A DNA stretch of 64,000 nucleotides from Ancylobacter polymorphus (lineage in GTDB: Bacteria > Pseudomonadota > Alphaproteobacteria > Rhizobiales > Xanthobacteraceae): contig NZ_CP083239.1 in NCBI RefSeq assembly GCF_022836935.1, positions 2,308,001 to 2,372,000 on the forward strand, given 5' to 3'. How positions within the stretch are numbered: the stretch's first letter is position 1; every line of letters begins with the position of its first letter. The notes below the pieces were generated by a model. That model did not search any database, was not told where the DNA came from, and saw only the letters and a list, made by a program, of their open reading frames with translations. Below, piece after piece: positions 1 to 10,062 of this stretch. The position numbers and the translations under genes were made by a program.

Positions 1-1161
1 GCCAAGGCCGAGGATCGGATGGGCGTGACCCGCACCAACGGCATTCCCGGCCTGCCCGGCAACAACAACTTCAAGGTGTTCGAGGCCGGGGCGAAGAAGA
101 TCGGCTACCAGGAGGTCTCGACCGGCCGGATGGCGATCAACAGCGAGCCGCGCGCCGACCGTGGTTCCTGCCAGCAGATCGGCTTCTGCTTCCAGGGCTG
201 CAAGTCGGGCGCGAAATGGTCGACGCTGATCGCCGAGATTCCGCGCGGCGAGGCCACCGGCAATCTGGAAGTGCGACCGCAGAGCATGGTGCAGAAGATC
301 GAGCACGATGCTTCCGGCAAGGTGACAGGCGTCGTCTATGTCGACAAGGACGGCAAGACCCAGCGCCAGAAGGCGCGTATCGTTGCCGTGGCCGGCAACT
401 CCATCGAAAGCCCGCGCCTGCTGCTGAACTCCGCCAGCGCCATGTTCCCGGACGGGCTCGCCAATTCCTCGGGGCAGGTGGGGCGCAACTACATGCGGCA
501 CATGACCGGCTCGGTCTACGGCATCTTCGAGAAGCCGGTGCACATGTATCGCGGCACCACCATGGCCGGCATCGTCCGCGACGAGGCGAGGAACGACACC
601 AAGCGCGGCTTCGCCGGCGGCTACGAGATGGAGACGCTCTCGCTCGGCGTGCCCTTCATGGCCGCCTTCCTCGATCCCGGCGGCTGGGGCCGTTCCTTCA
701 CCTCCGCCATGGATGGCTATGTGAACATGGCCGGGCTGTGGATCGTCGGCGAGGACATGCCGCAGGAGACCAACCGCGTCACCCTCAACACGGACGTGAA
801 GGACCAGTACGGCCTGCCGGTGGCCAATGTGCATTTCGACGATCACCCCAACGATGTCGCCATGCGCAACCACGCCTATAGCCGTGGGGCGGCGATCTAC
901 GATTCGGTCGGCGCTGTTCGTACCTTCCCGACGCCGCCTTACCCCTCGACGCATAATCTCGGCACCAACCGGATGAGCGAGAAGGCGCGCGACGGCGTGG
1001 TGAACAAGCACGGGCAGACGCACGACATCCCGAACCTGTTCATCGCCGATGGCAGCCAGTTCACCACCGGCGGTGCCGAGAACCCGACGCTGACCATCGT
1101 CGCCCTGGCGCTGCGCCAGGCGGATTTCATCGCCGGAGAAATGTCGCGCAAGACGATCTAA
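1..1161 (+). CDS. GMC-family FAD-dependent dehydrogenase, large subunit (3' part; 5' end outside window)
   Basis: The reading frame is open from base 1, so the start and the N-terminal FAD-binding Rossmann motif lie outside the window. The 386 visible codons carry late GMC signatures: a Cys-rich segment (GSCQQIGFCFQGCKSGAK, about residue 55 of the visible part) typical of the membrane-bound gluconate/sorbitol/glucose dehydrogenase large subunits, and the C-terminal block with STHNLGTNRM, LFIADGSQF and ENPTLTIVALALR, which holds the catalytic His/Asn pair and FAD contacts. The family oxidises sugars or polyols at the cytoplasmic membrane and passes electrons to a cytochrome c or quinone. The substrate cannot be told from this fragment. 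A terminator hairpin follows, so the gene probably ends its operon. Confidence 0.85.
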   Translation, partial: AKAEDRMGVTRTNGIPGLPGNNNFKVFEAGAKKIGYQEVSTGRMAINSEPRADRGSCQQIGFCFQGCKSGAKWSTLIAEIPRGEATGNLEVRPQSMVQKIEHDASGKVTGVVYVDKDGKTQRQKARIVAVAGNSIESPRLLLNSASAMFPDGLANSSGQVGRNYMRHMTGSVYGIFEKPVHMYRGTTMAGIVRDEARNDTKRGFAGGYEMETLSLGVPFMAAFLDPGGWGRSFTSAMDGYVNMAGLWIVGEDMPQETNRVTLNTDVKDQYGLPVANVHFDDHPNDVAMRNHAYSRGAAIYDSVGAVRTFPTPPYPSTHNLGTNRMSEKARDGVVNKHGQTHDIPNLFIADGSQFTTGGAENPTLTIVALALRQADFIAGEMSRKTI

Positions 1162-1283
1162 CGGGGCAGAGGCTGCGTAGAACGGGTGCCGGCATGCCCC
1201 CCGGCCACCTCTCGGGGTGACGCCTAAACTCGTCCCACTCGAGCGCGATCCGCTCGTCTTGCTTCAATCGGATCCGGCTCCAG

Positions 1284-1317
1284 GCCGCTGGCGTTTGCGC
1301 GCCGGCGGCTTTTTTCT
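1284..1317 (+). terminator. Rho-independent terminator after the GMC dehydrogenase gene
   Basis: A 10-bp GC stem (GCCGCTGGCG / CGCCGGCGGC, one G-T pair) with a TTTGCG loop is followed by a run of T. It lies between the GMC dehydrogenase stop and leuB. It most simply ends the upstream transcript; an attenuator role for leuB is possible, but no leader peptide was recognised. Confidence 0.75.
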
Positions 1318-1437
1318 TTCGCGCGAGGGGGCCTCGCCCGCGCCGGGCCGGCCAATGTCTTGCCAGCGTCAGGCTTAGCGATTAGCAACGCTTCGCCTGA
1401 GACAGAGGCTCGGGCCACAGGCGAATGCGAGGAAACC

Positions 1438-2547
1438 ATGGCGACCCACAAGCTCCTGCTTCTTCCCGGCGACGGTATCGGCGTCGAAGTGATGGCCGAG
1501 GTGAAGCGGGTCATCGACTGGCTTGACCGGCGCGGGGTCGCCTCCTTCGCCATCGAGGAAGACCTCGTCGGCGGGGCCGCCTATGATTCCTGCGGCCAGC
1601 CGATCTCCGAGGAGGCGATGGCCAAGGCCTTCGCGGCGGATGCGATCCTGCTCGGCGCCGTGGGCGGCACCAAATGGGCGAATGTGCCCTATGAGGACCG
1701 GCCTGAGGCGGGCCTGCTGCGCCTGCGCAAGGACCTGCAGCTTTTCGCCAATCTGCGCCCCGCCGTGTGCTACCCCGCCCTCGCCGACGCCTCCAGCCTC
1801 AAGCGCGAGCTGGTCGAGGGGCTCGACGTGCTGATCGTGCGCGAACTGACCGGCGGCGTCTATTTCGGCGAGCCCAAGACCATCACCGACCTCAGCGATG
1901 GCCAGAAGCGTGCCGTCGACACCCAAGTCTATGAATCCTACGAGATCGAGCGCATTGCCCGCGTCGCCTTCGAGCTTGCCCGCACCCGCCGGAACAAGGT
2001 GGTCTCCACCGAGAAGCACAATGTGATGAAGACCGGCCTGCTGTGGAAGCAGGTGGTGAGCGAGGTGCACGGCTCGGCTTATGAGGACGTGCATCTGGAG
2101 CATCAGCTGGCGGATTCCTGCGGCATGCAGCTGGTGCGCGCGCCCAAGCAGTTCGACGTGATCGTCACCGACAACCTGTTCGGCGACATTCTCTCGGACG
2201 TCGCGGCGATGCTCACCGGTTCGCTCGGCATGCTGCCCTCGGCCTCGCTGGGCGGTGTCGAGGAAGTCTCCGGCCGACGTCGCGCGCTCTATGAGCCCGT
2301 GCACGGCGCCGCGCCGGATATCGCTGGCAAGGGGCTCGCCAACCCGATCGCGATGATCGGCTCGCTGGCCATGGCGCTGCGCTATTCCTTCGGCGAGCTG
2401 GAAGCCGCCGACCGCATTGAGGCGGCGATCGCCGGCGTGCTGGCGGGCGGCGTGCGTACGGCCGACATCTATTCCGAGGGCAAGACTCGGGTCGGCACGT
2501 CAGGCATGGGCGACGCCATCCTCGCCGAACTCGACAAGGCCAACTGA
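1438..2547 (+). CDS. leuB: 3-isopropylmalate dehydrogenase
   Basis: LeuB catalyses the NAD-dependent oxidation and decarboxylation of 3-isopropylmalate in leucine synthesis, in the cytoplasm. The 369-residue product has the usual family length. It begins [18 protein letters not shown], carries [13 protein letters not shown] (catalytic Tyr region) and [11 protein letters not shown] (catalytic Lys region), and has the metal-binding [11 protein letters not shown] motif followed by [12 protein letters not shown]. The frame is open further upstream, but the ATG at 1438 is chosen because GAGGAAACC precedes it and it matches the conserved N-terminus. The gene stands alone between two terminators. 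Confidence in the function is high. Confidence 0.97.
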   Translation: MATHKLLLLPGDGIGVEVMAEVKRVIDWLDRRGVASFAIEEDLVGGAAYDSCGQPISEEAMAKAFAADAILLGAVGGTKWANVPYEDRPEAGLLRLRKDLQLFANLRPAVCYPALADASSLKRELVEGLDVLIVRELTGGVYFGEPKTITDLSDGQKRAVDTQVYESYEIERIARVAFELARTRRNKVVSTEKHNVMKTGLLWKQVVSEVHGSAYEDVHLEHQLADSCGMQLVRAPKQFDVIVTDNLFGDILSDVAAMLTGSLGMLPSASLGGVEEVSGRRRALYEPVHGAAPDIAGKGLANPIAMIGSLAMALRYSFGELEAADRIEAAIAGVLAGGVRTADIYSEGKTRVGTSGMGDAILAELDKAN

Positions 2548-2574
2548 GCCGCCGGACCTCTCTCCAAGCTCATG

Positions 2575-2602
2575 AAAAGCCCGGCTCGTGCCGGGCTTTT
2601 TC
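2575..2602 (+). terminator. Rho-independent terminator of leuB
   Basis: An A-run, a stem AGCCCGG / CCGGGCT with loop CTCGTG, and a following T-run form a textbook terminator shortly after the leuB stop. Confidence 0.85.
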
Positions 2603-2636
2603 CTGTCCGGGCTTTTGTGTCGCGGTTCGGCGCATG

Positions 2637-2663
2637 AAAAAGCCCGGCGGAAGCCGGGCTTCG
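2637..2663 (-). terminator. Rho-independent terminator of the small secreted protein gene
   Basis: Read on the minus strand, AAGCCCGGC TTCC GCCGGGCTT runs into TTTT. It sits just past the stop of the leftward 91-residue gene, so it serves that gene. Confidence 0.75.
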
Positions 2664-2700
2664 GTGTCGTCAGGCGAGGCGCCGAAAAAGACGGGGCGAA

Positions 2701-2976
2701 TCAGTAACCCGGCAGATCGAAGCGGCTCGGCAGCGGCCAGCGAATGCCGGTAATGCCACCATCATTGCCATACTGCGGATACACCGACTGGGCGACATAG
2801 ATGTAATTGAGGTCGCGCGCCGTGCCGGGCTTCACCACGGGGCCGGGATCGAGATAGGAGCGCGGCGGCAGCTTGCGAATAATGATGCGGTTGCTGTCCT
2901 GCGCCTGGGCAGGGGCCGTGGCGACGACGGCTGAGCCGGCGACAAGAGCGGCAAGGGCGAACAGGGCGACACGCAT
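2701..2976 (-). CDS. small secreted protein of unknown function
   Basis: This encodes 91 residues. Residues 1-25 form a clear Sec signal peptide (MRVALFALAALVAGSAVVATAPAQAQ split by its Ala-rich core, cleavage after AQA). The mature part is short, polar, and rich in Pro, Arg and Tyr (RIIIRKLPPRSYLDPGP), with no cysteine or recognised domain. A GGAGGTTGAG ribosome binding site precedes the ATG and a terminator follows the stop, so it is very likely expressed as a single-gene unit. I do not recognise the family; a periplasmic location is inferred from the signal peptide. Confidence 0.8.
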   Translation of the reverse strand: MRVALFALAALVAGSAVVATAPAQAQDSNRIIIRKLPPRSYLDPGPVVKPGTARDLNYIYVAQSVYPQYGNDGGITGIRWPLPSRFDLPGY

Positions 2977-3073
2977 CTCAACCTCCAGGAAACGGTCGCG
3001 TCGCGCGGCGCGGACGGTCTCGTTCGGTACAACATTGCCCGGAACTTATCGTTCCGTCGAGATGATGAAAGTC

Positions 3074-4012
3074 CTAATTGCGCCGATCGGCGATGAAATA
3101 TGCCGCTTCCACGAGAAGTGTGGCCGCGCTGCCAAAGCCGGCAAGGGCCGCTTCCGCCTCGCCAACCAGCCGCGCAAGCTCTGCCCGCGCCCCCTCAATG
3201 CCCAGCTTTCCGACCAATGTGGCCTTGCCGGCGGCGGCATCCTTGCCCACGGCCTTGCCCACCAGCCCCGCTTCGCCCTCGACATCGAGCAGGTCGTCGG
3301 CGATCTGGAAGGCGCGGCCGACGGCGCGGGCGTAGCGGTCCAGGCTGGCGCGCTCAGGGGGACTTGCCCGCCCCAGCAGCGCGCCGGCCTCGCAGGCCTG
3401 GCGCAGCAGCGCGCCGGTCTTCATCGCTTGCAACTCGATGATGGAATCGGCCGGCAGGTCGAGCGGGACGCCGTGCGCCACGCCTTTCGCGAATCGCCCC
3501 TCTGCGGCGAGGTCGAGCATCTGCCCGCCGATCATCCCTGCCACTCCCGCTGCGCGGGCCAGACTGGCGATGAGCGCGAGGCGCACCGCCGGATCCGTGT
3601 CGGTCGCGTCATCCGCCAGGATCTCGAAGGCGAGGGTCAGCAACCCGTCGCCCGCCAGAATCGCTGTGGCCTCATCATAGGCGCGGTGCACGGTCGGCCG
3701 GCCGCGCCGCATATCGTCATTGTCCATGGCGGGCAGGTCGTCATGCACCAGCGAGTAGCAGTGGATGCACTCCAGAGCCGCCGCTGCCGGCATCGCCGCA
3801 TGCGAGGGGACACCGAACAGCGCCGCCGATTCGATCACTAGGAAGGGGCGCAGCCTTTTGCCGCCGGCGAGGGTCGCGTGCCGCATTGCCATCGCTAGCC
3901 GCTCGCCCGGAGCTCCGCTGCGGGCGATGGCGTCGTCGATATAGGCCGCGACGGAATCGGCGGTGGCGGCGAGTGCAACGGCGAGGGGAGGGCGGTTTTC
4001 GGCGGGGGGCAT
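3074..4012 (-). CDS. ispA: polyprenyl diphosphate synthase (farnesyl/geranyl diphosphate synthase type)
   Basis: The enzyme condenses isopentenyl diphosphate with allylic diphosphates to build farnesyl diphosphate for quinone side chains and the undecaprenyl carrier. The 312-residue product shows GGKRLRPFL, the first aspartate-rich motif LVHDDLPAMDNDD with the RRGRPTVH that follows, and the second motif FQIADDLLDVEG. Length and motifs fit IspA of class 1 polyprenyl synthases. The frame is open 65 codons further upstream, but the ATG at 4012 gives a family-like N-terminus (MPPAENRPPLAVAL); its ribosome binding site is weak. It is divergent from mtgA. A geranylgeranyl-forming variant cannot be excluded from sequence alone. 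Confidence 0.92.
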   Translation of the reverse strand: MPPAENRPPLAVALAATADSVAAYIDDAIARSGAPGERLAMAMRHATLAGGKRLRPFLVIESAALFGVPSHAAMPAAAALECIHCYSLVHDDLPAMDNDDMRRGRPTVHRAYDEATAILAGDGLLTLAFEILADDATDTDPAVRLALIASLARAAGVAGMIGGQMLDLAAEGRFAKGVAHGVPLDLPADSIIELQAMKTGALLRQACEAGALLGRASPPERASLDRYARAVGRAFQIADDLLDVEGEAGLVGKAVGKDAAAGKATLVGKLGIEGARAELARLVGEAEAALAGFGSAATLLVEAAYFIADRRN

Positions 4013-4152
4013 CGGACCGAGGGATCGTTCAAGAGGGGTAATGCGTTGCGTGCCCGAGGCGGGCGGTGGGGTCAAGCGAGGCGATTGCCGCAGCCCGTCC
4101 CGGTCGACCGGCGGAAGCGGGGCGGCTACAGTGCCCGGGGCGGGGAGAACGC

Positions 4153-4821
4153 ATGGGTCGGGTGTGGAGCTGGGCGTGGAAGATCGCAGTCGTGGTGGTG
4201 GCGACACCGCTCGTGCTGGGTCTTCTCTATAATGTGCTGCCCGCGCCCTCCACGCTGATGCTCGGCCGCTGGGTCACCGGCCAGCGTGTGGAACGGGTGT
4301 GGCTGCCTCTCGACGAGATTTCGCCGACGCTCATCCGTTCCGTGCTGGCCTCGGAGGATGCGCGCTTCTGCTCCCATTCCGGCATCGACATGGTGGAACT
4401 GCAGGGGGTGATCGACGAATCGGACGGGCTCAACGCGCCGCGCGGAGCCTCCACCATCACCATGCAGCTCGCCAAGAACCTGTTCCTATGGAACGGCCGC
4501 AGCGTCATCCGCAAGGGGCTGGAACTGCCGCTGGCGCTGTATCTCAACGCGGTTATGACCAAGCACCGCCAGCTGGAGATCTACCTCAACATCGCCGAAT
4601 GGGGGCCGGATGGGGAGTTCGGCGTCGAGGCCGGCGCGCAGCGGGCCTTCGGTCGCTCCGCCCGCGATCTGACGGCACGACAGGCGGCGCTGCTCGCGGT
4701 CATGCTGCCCAATCCGCACAACCGCAATGCCGGAAAGCCGGGACGAGGGCTGAACCGGCTGGCGGGAAACCTGCAGGCGCGCATCCCGCGCGAGGGGCCG
4801 GAGCTGACCTCCTGCCTCTAA
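4153..4821 (+). CDS. mtgA: monofunctional biosynthetic peptidoglycan transglycosylase
   Basis: MtgA is a membrane-anchored family GT51 enzyme that polymerises lipid II into glycan strands without a transpeptidase domain. The 222-residue product has one N-terminal membrane segment (about residues 8-30). Next comes the GT51 core with the catalytic Glu in ASEDARFCSHSG and the motifs RGASTITMQLAKNLFLW, RKGLELPLALYLN and KHRQLEIYLNIAEWG. The ATG at 4153 is preceded by CGGGGAGAACGC, a good ribosome binding site. Longer upstream starts would add residues in front of the anchor and are less likely. Function is certain at family level. Confidence 0.95.
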   Translation: MGRVWSWAWKIAVVVVATPLVLGLLYNVLPAPSTLMLGRWVTGQRVERVWLPLDEISPTLIRSVLASEDARFCSHSGIDMVELQGVIDESDGLNAPRGASTITMQLAKNLFLWNGRSVIRKGLELPLALYLNAVMTKHRQLEIYLNIAEWGPDGEFGVEAGAQRAFGRSARDLTARQAALLAVMLPNPHNRNAGKPGRGLNRLAGNLQARIPREGPELTSCL

Positions 4822-4969
4822 GGTCGCGTGGCGCAGGAAGCGTGCGACAGAATTGCGTCAGCCCCTTTCGCTCGCGCGTATGAGTCTGTATAAGCCGCCA
4901 CTCGAATTACGCACCATCCGGCGCGGCCCTTCCGACTGGGCGTGAGCCAGGCCGGGACAGGAGAAGACC

Positions 4970-5155
4970 ATGGCAGTTCCGAAGAAGAAAACCAGCCCGT
5001 CGCGTCGCGGCATGCGCCGTTCCGCCGATGCCCTCGCCAAGCCGACCTATATCGAGGACAAGGATTCGGGCGAGCTGCGCCGTCCGCACCACCTCGACCT
5101 GAAGACCGGCATGTACAAGGGCCGTCAGGTGCTGAAGGTCAAGGCCGAGGCCTGA
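4970..5155 (+). CDS. rpmF: 50S ribosomal protein L32
   Basis: The 61-residue basic protein begins [20 protein letters not shown], the invariant L32 N-terminus, and ends with [12 protein letters not shown]. The form lacks the zinc-binding cysteines, as is usual in alphaproteobacteria. A GGAGAAGACC site precedes the ATG and a terminator follows the stop. It is located in the large ribosomal subunit near the peptidyl transferase region. The gene is single and is not linked to plsX or fab genes here. Confidence 0.97.
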   Translation: MAVPKKKTSPSRRGMRRSADALAKPTYIEDKDSGELRRPHHLDLKTGMYKGRQVLKVKAEA

Positions 5156-5183
5156 TCGCCCCGGACCCGTGTCGATCTGTCTG

Positions 5184-5207
5184 AAGCCGGCCCTCGGGCC
5201 GGCTTTC
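5184..5207 (+). terminator. terminator of rpmF
   Basis: The near-perfect hairpin AAGCCGGCC CTC GGGCCGGCTT is followed by TTCG, a short T-stretch only, just after the rpmF stop. Confidence 0.65.
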
Positions 5208-5349
5208 GCGTGTTCGGCCGGCATTTGCCCCGCGTGGCGGTAACGATCCAGAAGCCTTGGTGCCGTATCCTTGTAGGGTCGCCACTGCTATCGTGCCGGC
5301 TGCCCTTATGAAGGGGGGAGCATCGGGCGCATCGAACGGAGAGCCTGTC

Positions 5350-6576
5350 GTGTCGCGTAAGTCTCGTCGCGGATCGCGCAGCGGCTTCGTTTGGATCGTG
5401 GCGCTGGCGCTGATCGCGCCTGTTCTGGCTGGTTGTGCCGCGCGTCCGGGGCCGGACGCGCTCTCCGTCATCGCCGACGAGGATGTCAGCATCAGCACCC
5501 ACACGCTGCTGGTCGCCTCGGCCCGTGCCCGCGACCCACGGCCGGGCGTGTTCTACAGTGGTGAACGCACGCCGGAACTGAGCTTCGCCAAGGTTCAGGT
5601 CAGCGTTCCGCCCACTCACAAGTCCGGCATGGTGGAGGCGCCGACCAAGTCGCCGCCCAACCCCGCCACGGACATGGTGGTGCGCGAGGCGGTCTATCGC
5701 GAGACGCCGAAGGAATTCACCGCCGATCTCAAGAGCGAACTGGCGAAATACCCGGCCGGCAAGCGGCAGGCGGTGATTTTCGTTCATGGCTACAACACGC
5801 TGTTCTCCGAGGCGCTCTATCGCCTCACCCAGATGGCCGAGGATTCCAAGGCCACGGGCGTACCGGTGTTGTTTACCTGGGCCTCGCGCGGCGAAGTCGC
5901 CGACTATGTCTATGACAATAACAGTGCCACGGCGGCGCGCGACCGGCTGGAAGAGACGATCCGCCTCGTCTTCGACAGCGGCGCCGACCAGGTGAGCATC
6001 GTCGCGCATTCCATGGGCAATTGGGTGACGGTCGAGGCGCTGCGGCAGATCCAGATTTCCGGCAAGCGCCTGCCGGTGGAGAAGATCGGCAACATTGTGC
6101 TGGCCGCGCCGGACATCGATGTCGACGTGTTCAAGAGCCAGCTCAAGCGCTTCGGCAAGCCGCCCAAGCCCTTCATCGTCATCGTGTCGAGCGACGACAA
6201 GGCGCTGGCCTTCTCCAACTTCATCGCCGGCGACAAGCCGCGGCTCGGGGCCTACACCCAGGATACCGAACTGGTGGAACTGGGCGCCGTCGTCGTCGAC
6301 ATGTCGAAGGTGAAGTCGGTCGACGGCTATAACCACGCCAAGTTCGCCCAGCTGGCGGAGATGGCGCCGGAACTGCGCGGCCTGATTGCGCGCGCCGCGC
6401 AGGGCCAGTCGGCGCCGCCATCCAATGTCGAGGTGGCCGGCATCCGCTTCGTTGGGCTGGACCGTGTCCGCGCGGCGCAGGTGACCTCGGGGCTGTCCGT
6501 GGTGCAGGTGCCAGCGAATGGGGCGGTCACGGGCGATGCCGCCGTCGTTACGGCCAATTCCGTGGCGCAGCCCTGA
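5350..6576 (+). CDS. alpha/beta hydrolase of the DUF900 type, predicted lipoprotein
   Basis: The product (408 residues from the GTG at 5350) starts with a basic stretch and a hydrophobic segment ending in the lipobox LAGC, so it is probably a lipid-anchored exported protein. The body is a DUF900-type alpha/beta hydrolase: VIFVHGYNTLFSEALYR forms the oxyanion region, VSIVAHSMGNW holds the nucleophile Ser, and NIVLAAPDIDVDVF and VDGYNHAKF carry the likely Asp and His. GTG 5350 is chosen because CGGAGAG lies just upstream and the signal sequence then begins at residue 1; in-frame upstream starts exist. The substrate is unknown; an esterase or lipase role is inference. Confidence 0.8.
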   Translation: MSRKSRRGSRSGFVWIVALALIAPVLAGCAARPGPDALSVIADEDVSISTHTLLVASARARDPRPGVFYSGERTPELSFAKVQVSVPPTHKSGMVEAPTKSPPNPATDMVVREAVYRETPKEFTADLKSELAKYPAGKRQAVIFVHGYNTLFSEALYRLTQMAEDSKATGVPVLFTWASRGEVADYVYDNNSATAARDRLEETIRLVFDSGADQVSIVAHSMGNWVTVEALRQIQISGKRLPVEKIGNIVLAAPDIDVDVFKSQLKRFGKPPKPFIVIVSSDDKALAFSNFIAGDKPRLGAYTQDTELVELGAVVVDMSKVKSVDGYNHAKFAQLAEMAPELRGLIARAAQGQSAPPSNVEVAGIRFVGLDRVRAAQVTSGLSVVQVPANGAVTGDAAVVTANSVAQP

Positions 6577-6708
6577 CCCGCAGGCGCTGGCGCCGAATCT
6601 CGGCTCGCTACTGCTAATGGTGCGGGAGGTCGCGCGCGTGACGTGGGGCGGCACCGCTCCGGCGCCGCCGGGCCGGCCGGGAGCCGGCTCGGTCGTTTCC
6701 CCGGTGGA

Positions 6709-7305
6709 TCAGTCCTTCTTGCCGCCGTCGCCGAGCTTGTCGAGCCGCTTCTGCATATCCGCCACCTGTCGGCGCAGCTCGTCGAAATCGCCCGCCTGCG
6801 GAGCGGCCGGCGCTGCGGGTGCGGTGGGCGCCTCGTCGCGCCCGTTGGGCAGGAACATCTTGAAGGTGCGGTCGAACATTTCCATGTTGCGCCGCACCTG
6901 TTCTTCCAGCATGCCGAAGCCGCCTATACCTCCCATGCCGCCCATGCCGAGCGTCTTGGTGAAGTGTTCCCGCAGGTTGTTCTGTTCCTTGCTGAAATTC
7001 TCGATCGACATGTCGAGATAGCGTGGCACCAGCATCTGCATGCTGTCGCCATAGAAGCGGATGATCTGGCGAAGGAAATTGATCGGGAGCAGGTTCTGGC
7101 CTTTGCCTTCCTGCTCGAAGATGATCTGGGTCAATACGGAGTGAGTGATGTCGTCGGAAGTCTTAGCGTCGTAGACGACGAAGTCTTCGCCGTTCTTGAC
7201 CATCTGCGCGAGGTCTTCGAGCGTTACATAGGTGCTCGTGCCGGTATTGTAGAGGCGGCGGTTCGCGTATTTCTTGATGGTGACGGGTTCGGTGGATTTT
7301 GCCAT
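6709..7305 (-). CDS. phaR: polyhydroxyalkanoate synthesis repressor PhaR
   Basis: PhaR binds both DNA and nascent PHB granules and controls phasin and PHB genes. The 198-residue product begins MAKSTEPVTIKKYANRRLYN, the hallmark N-terminal DNA-binding domain. It continues with the PHB accumulation regulatory repeats (VLTQIIFEQEGKGQNLLPI, MQMLVPRYLDMSIENF), a Gly/Met-rich linker (GMGGMGGIGGFGM), and a C-terminal helix with heptad character (FDELRRQVADMQKRLDKL). Two upstream in-frame ATGs exist (for example 7335), but 7305 matches the conserved start and has AAGGCGA upstream. It is divergent from phaA, the usual arrangement in rhizobia. Confidence 0.95.
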   Translation of the reverse strand: MAKSTEPVTIKKYANRRLYNTGTSTYVTLEDLAQMVKNGEDFVVYDAKTSDDITHSVLTQIIFEQEGKGQNLLPINFLRQIIRFYGDSMQMLVPRYLDMSIENFSKEQNNLREHFTKTLGMGGMGGIGGFGMLEEQVRRNMEMFDRTFKMFLPNGRDEAPTAPAAPAAPQAGDFDELRRQVADMQKRLDKLGDGGKKD

Positions 7306-7455
7306 TGTGATCCAGTCGCCTTGATCGTTTCCCATTGAAAACTCTAGGACGTTTCCCGCCGCCCGGCTACAGGAATTGTGGCGCCCCACGGCGCGCGCGA
7401 AGGCAGGGTGCAGCGCACGCCTGACCTGACGTCAAGAATATCCGCCTGCCATTGA

Positions 7456-8742
<1,287 letters not shown>

Positions 8743-8878
8743 GGCGGACGGTCGCGGCGGGCATCGGCCGTGACTCCAACGAACCCGGCGGCAGGGGGGA
8801 TAACGCCTTGCCGCCGTCACAAATCGACGTACAACCGTCGCGAGTTCCCTTGGGAAAGGGACGCCAGAGGGGGGAGAC

Positions 8879-9601
8879 ATGGCGCGAGTTGCATTGGTCA
8901 CGGGCGGCACGCGCGGTATCGGCGCGGCCATCTGCGAAGCCTTGAAGGCGGCGGGCTATACGGTAGCGGCCAATTACGCCGGCAATGACGCGGCGGCGGC
9001 GGCGTTCACCGAGAAGACCGGCATTCCAGCCTTCAAATGGGACGTGTCCGACTTCGCGGCGTGCCAGGCGGGCATTGCCGAGGTGACGGAAAAGGTCGGC
9101 CCGATCGATGTGCTGGTGAACAATGCCGGCATCACCCGCGATGGCATGCTGCACAAGATGTCGCCGGAGAACTGGCACGCGGTGATCAACACCAACCTCA
9201 CATCGGTGTTCAATATGTGCCGCAACGTGATCGACGGCATGCGCGATCGCAATTACGGCCGCATCGTCAATATTTCGTCGATCAATGGCCAGAAGGGCCA
9301 GATGGGCCAGACCAATTATTCCGCCGCCAAGGCCGGCGAGATCGGCTTCACCAAGGCGCTGGCGCAGGAAGTCGCGCGCAAGGGCATCACAGTCAACGCC
9401 ATATGCCCCGGCTACATCGCCACCGAGATGGTGATGGCGGTGCCCCCGGACGTGCTGGCGAAGATCGTCGCCAACATCCCCGTCGGCCGGCTCGGCGAGG
9501 CCGAGGAGATCGCGCGCTGCGTGGTGTTCCTCGCCGCCGACGAGGCTGGCTTCATCACAGGCTCGACCCTCTCCGCCAATGGCGGCCAGCTGCTGAGTTG
9601 A
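8879..9601 (+). CDS. phaB: acetoacetyl-CoA reductase
   Basis: PhaB reduces acetoacetyl-CoA to (R)-3-hydroxybutyryl-CoA with NADPH, the monomer for PHB synthase. The 240-residue short-chain dehydrogenase shows the cofactor motif VTGGTRGIGAAI, NNAGITRD, the catalytic Tyr and Lys in NYSAAKAGEIGFTKAL, and ITVNAICPGYIATEMV. Length and sequence fit PhaB better than FabG. The ATG at 8879 follows AGAGGGGGGAGAC, a strong ribosome binding site. It lies just downstream of phaA. No PHB synthase gene (phaC) is present in this window. Confidence 0.96.
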   Translation: MARVALVTGGTRGIGAAICEALKAAGYTVAANYAGNDAAAAAFTEKTGIPAFKWDVSDFAACQAGIAEVTEKVGPIDVLVNNAGITRDGMLHKMSPENWHAVINTNLTSVFNMCRNVIDGMRDRNYGRIVNISSINGQKGQMGQTNYSAAKAGEIGFTKALAQEVARKGITVNAICPGYIATEMVMAVPPDVLAKIVANIPVGRLGEAEEIARCVVFLAADEAGFITGSTLSANGGQLLS

Positions 9602-9609
9602 GGCCGAAC

Positions 9610-9634
9610 GCCGCCCGCTGCGACAGCGGGCGGC
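9610..9634. terminator. convergent terminator hairpin between phaB and the PepSY gene
   Basis: A perfect 11-bp stem, GCCGCCCGCTG CGA CAGCGGGCGGC, lies between two convergent genes. T-runs on either side are weak, so termination may be partly Rho-assisted. Confidence 0.55.
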
Positions 9635-9644
9635 TTGATGCCCT

Positions 9645-9905
9645 TTAGCGTGTCTCGGTCTTGAGGACCTTGCCGGTTGCCGGGTCGATGTCGATCTCGA
9701 TCTTGCGCTGGGAAGCGTTCATTCCCTCCACTTCCCACTTCCCGTCATCGAGCTCGATCTTGGTGACCTGGGCCACGCCATTGTCGCGGGCGATGCGCAG
9801 CGCCTCCTCGATGCCGGTGGCCGGAGCCGGCGTCTGGGCAAAGGCCGGCACGGCGAAGAGCGCGGCAAGGGCGAGGGCCGGGGCGAGGGCACGAGCTAAG
9901 ATCAT
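9645..9905 (-). CDS. secreted PepSY-domain protein
   Basis: The 86-residue product has a signal peptide (residues 1-23, ending AFAQ) followed by a single PepSY domain with the pattern GIEEALRIARDNG, KIELDDGKWEVEG, IEIDIDPATGKVL. PepSY domains are thought to act as inhibitors or ligand-binding modules outside the cytoplasm; the target is unknown here. GGAGGAGTTCCCCCTG precedes the ATG at 9905. The frame is open upstream, but only this start gives a signal peptide at the N-terminus. It is convergent with phaB. Confidence 0.88.
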   Translation of the reverse strand: MILARALAPALALAALFAVPAFAQTPAPATGIEEALRIARDNGVAQVTKIELDDGKWEVEGMNASQRKIEIDIDPATGKVLKTETR

Positions 9906-10062
9906 CAGGGGGAACTCCTCCGAACAGGGGTGACGTTTGGTAATCGGCCCCCGCGCCGCAGGTTCCCGTGCGCGGTGCGATTCCCGGTCGGCGGCAGGCC
10001 GAAGACGACCCTTGGCGTGTGCGGCCGCACCGGTCATAAGGAGGGTCCGCACAGGTGTTTCC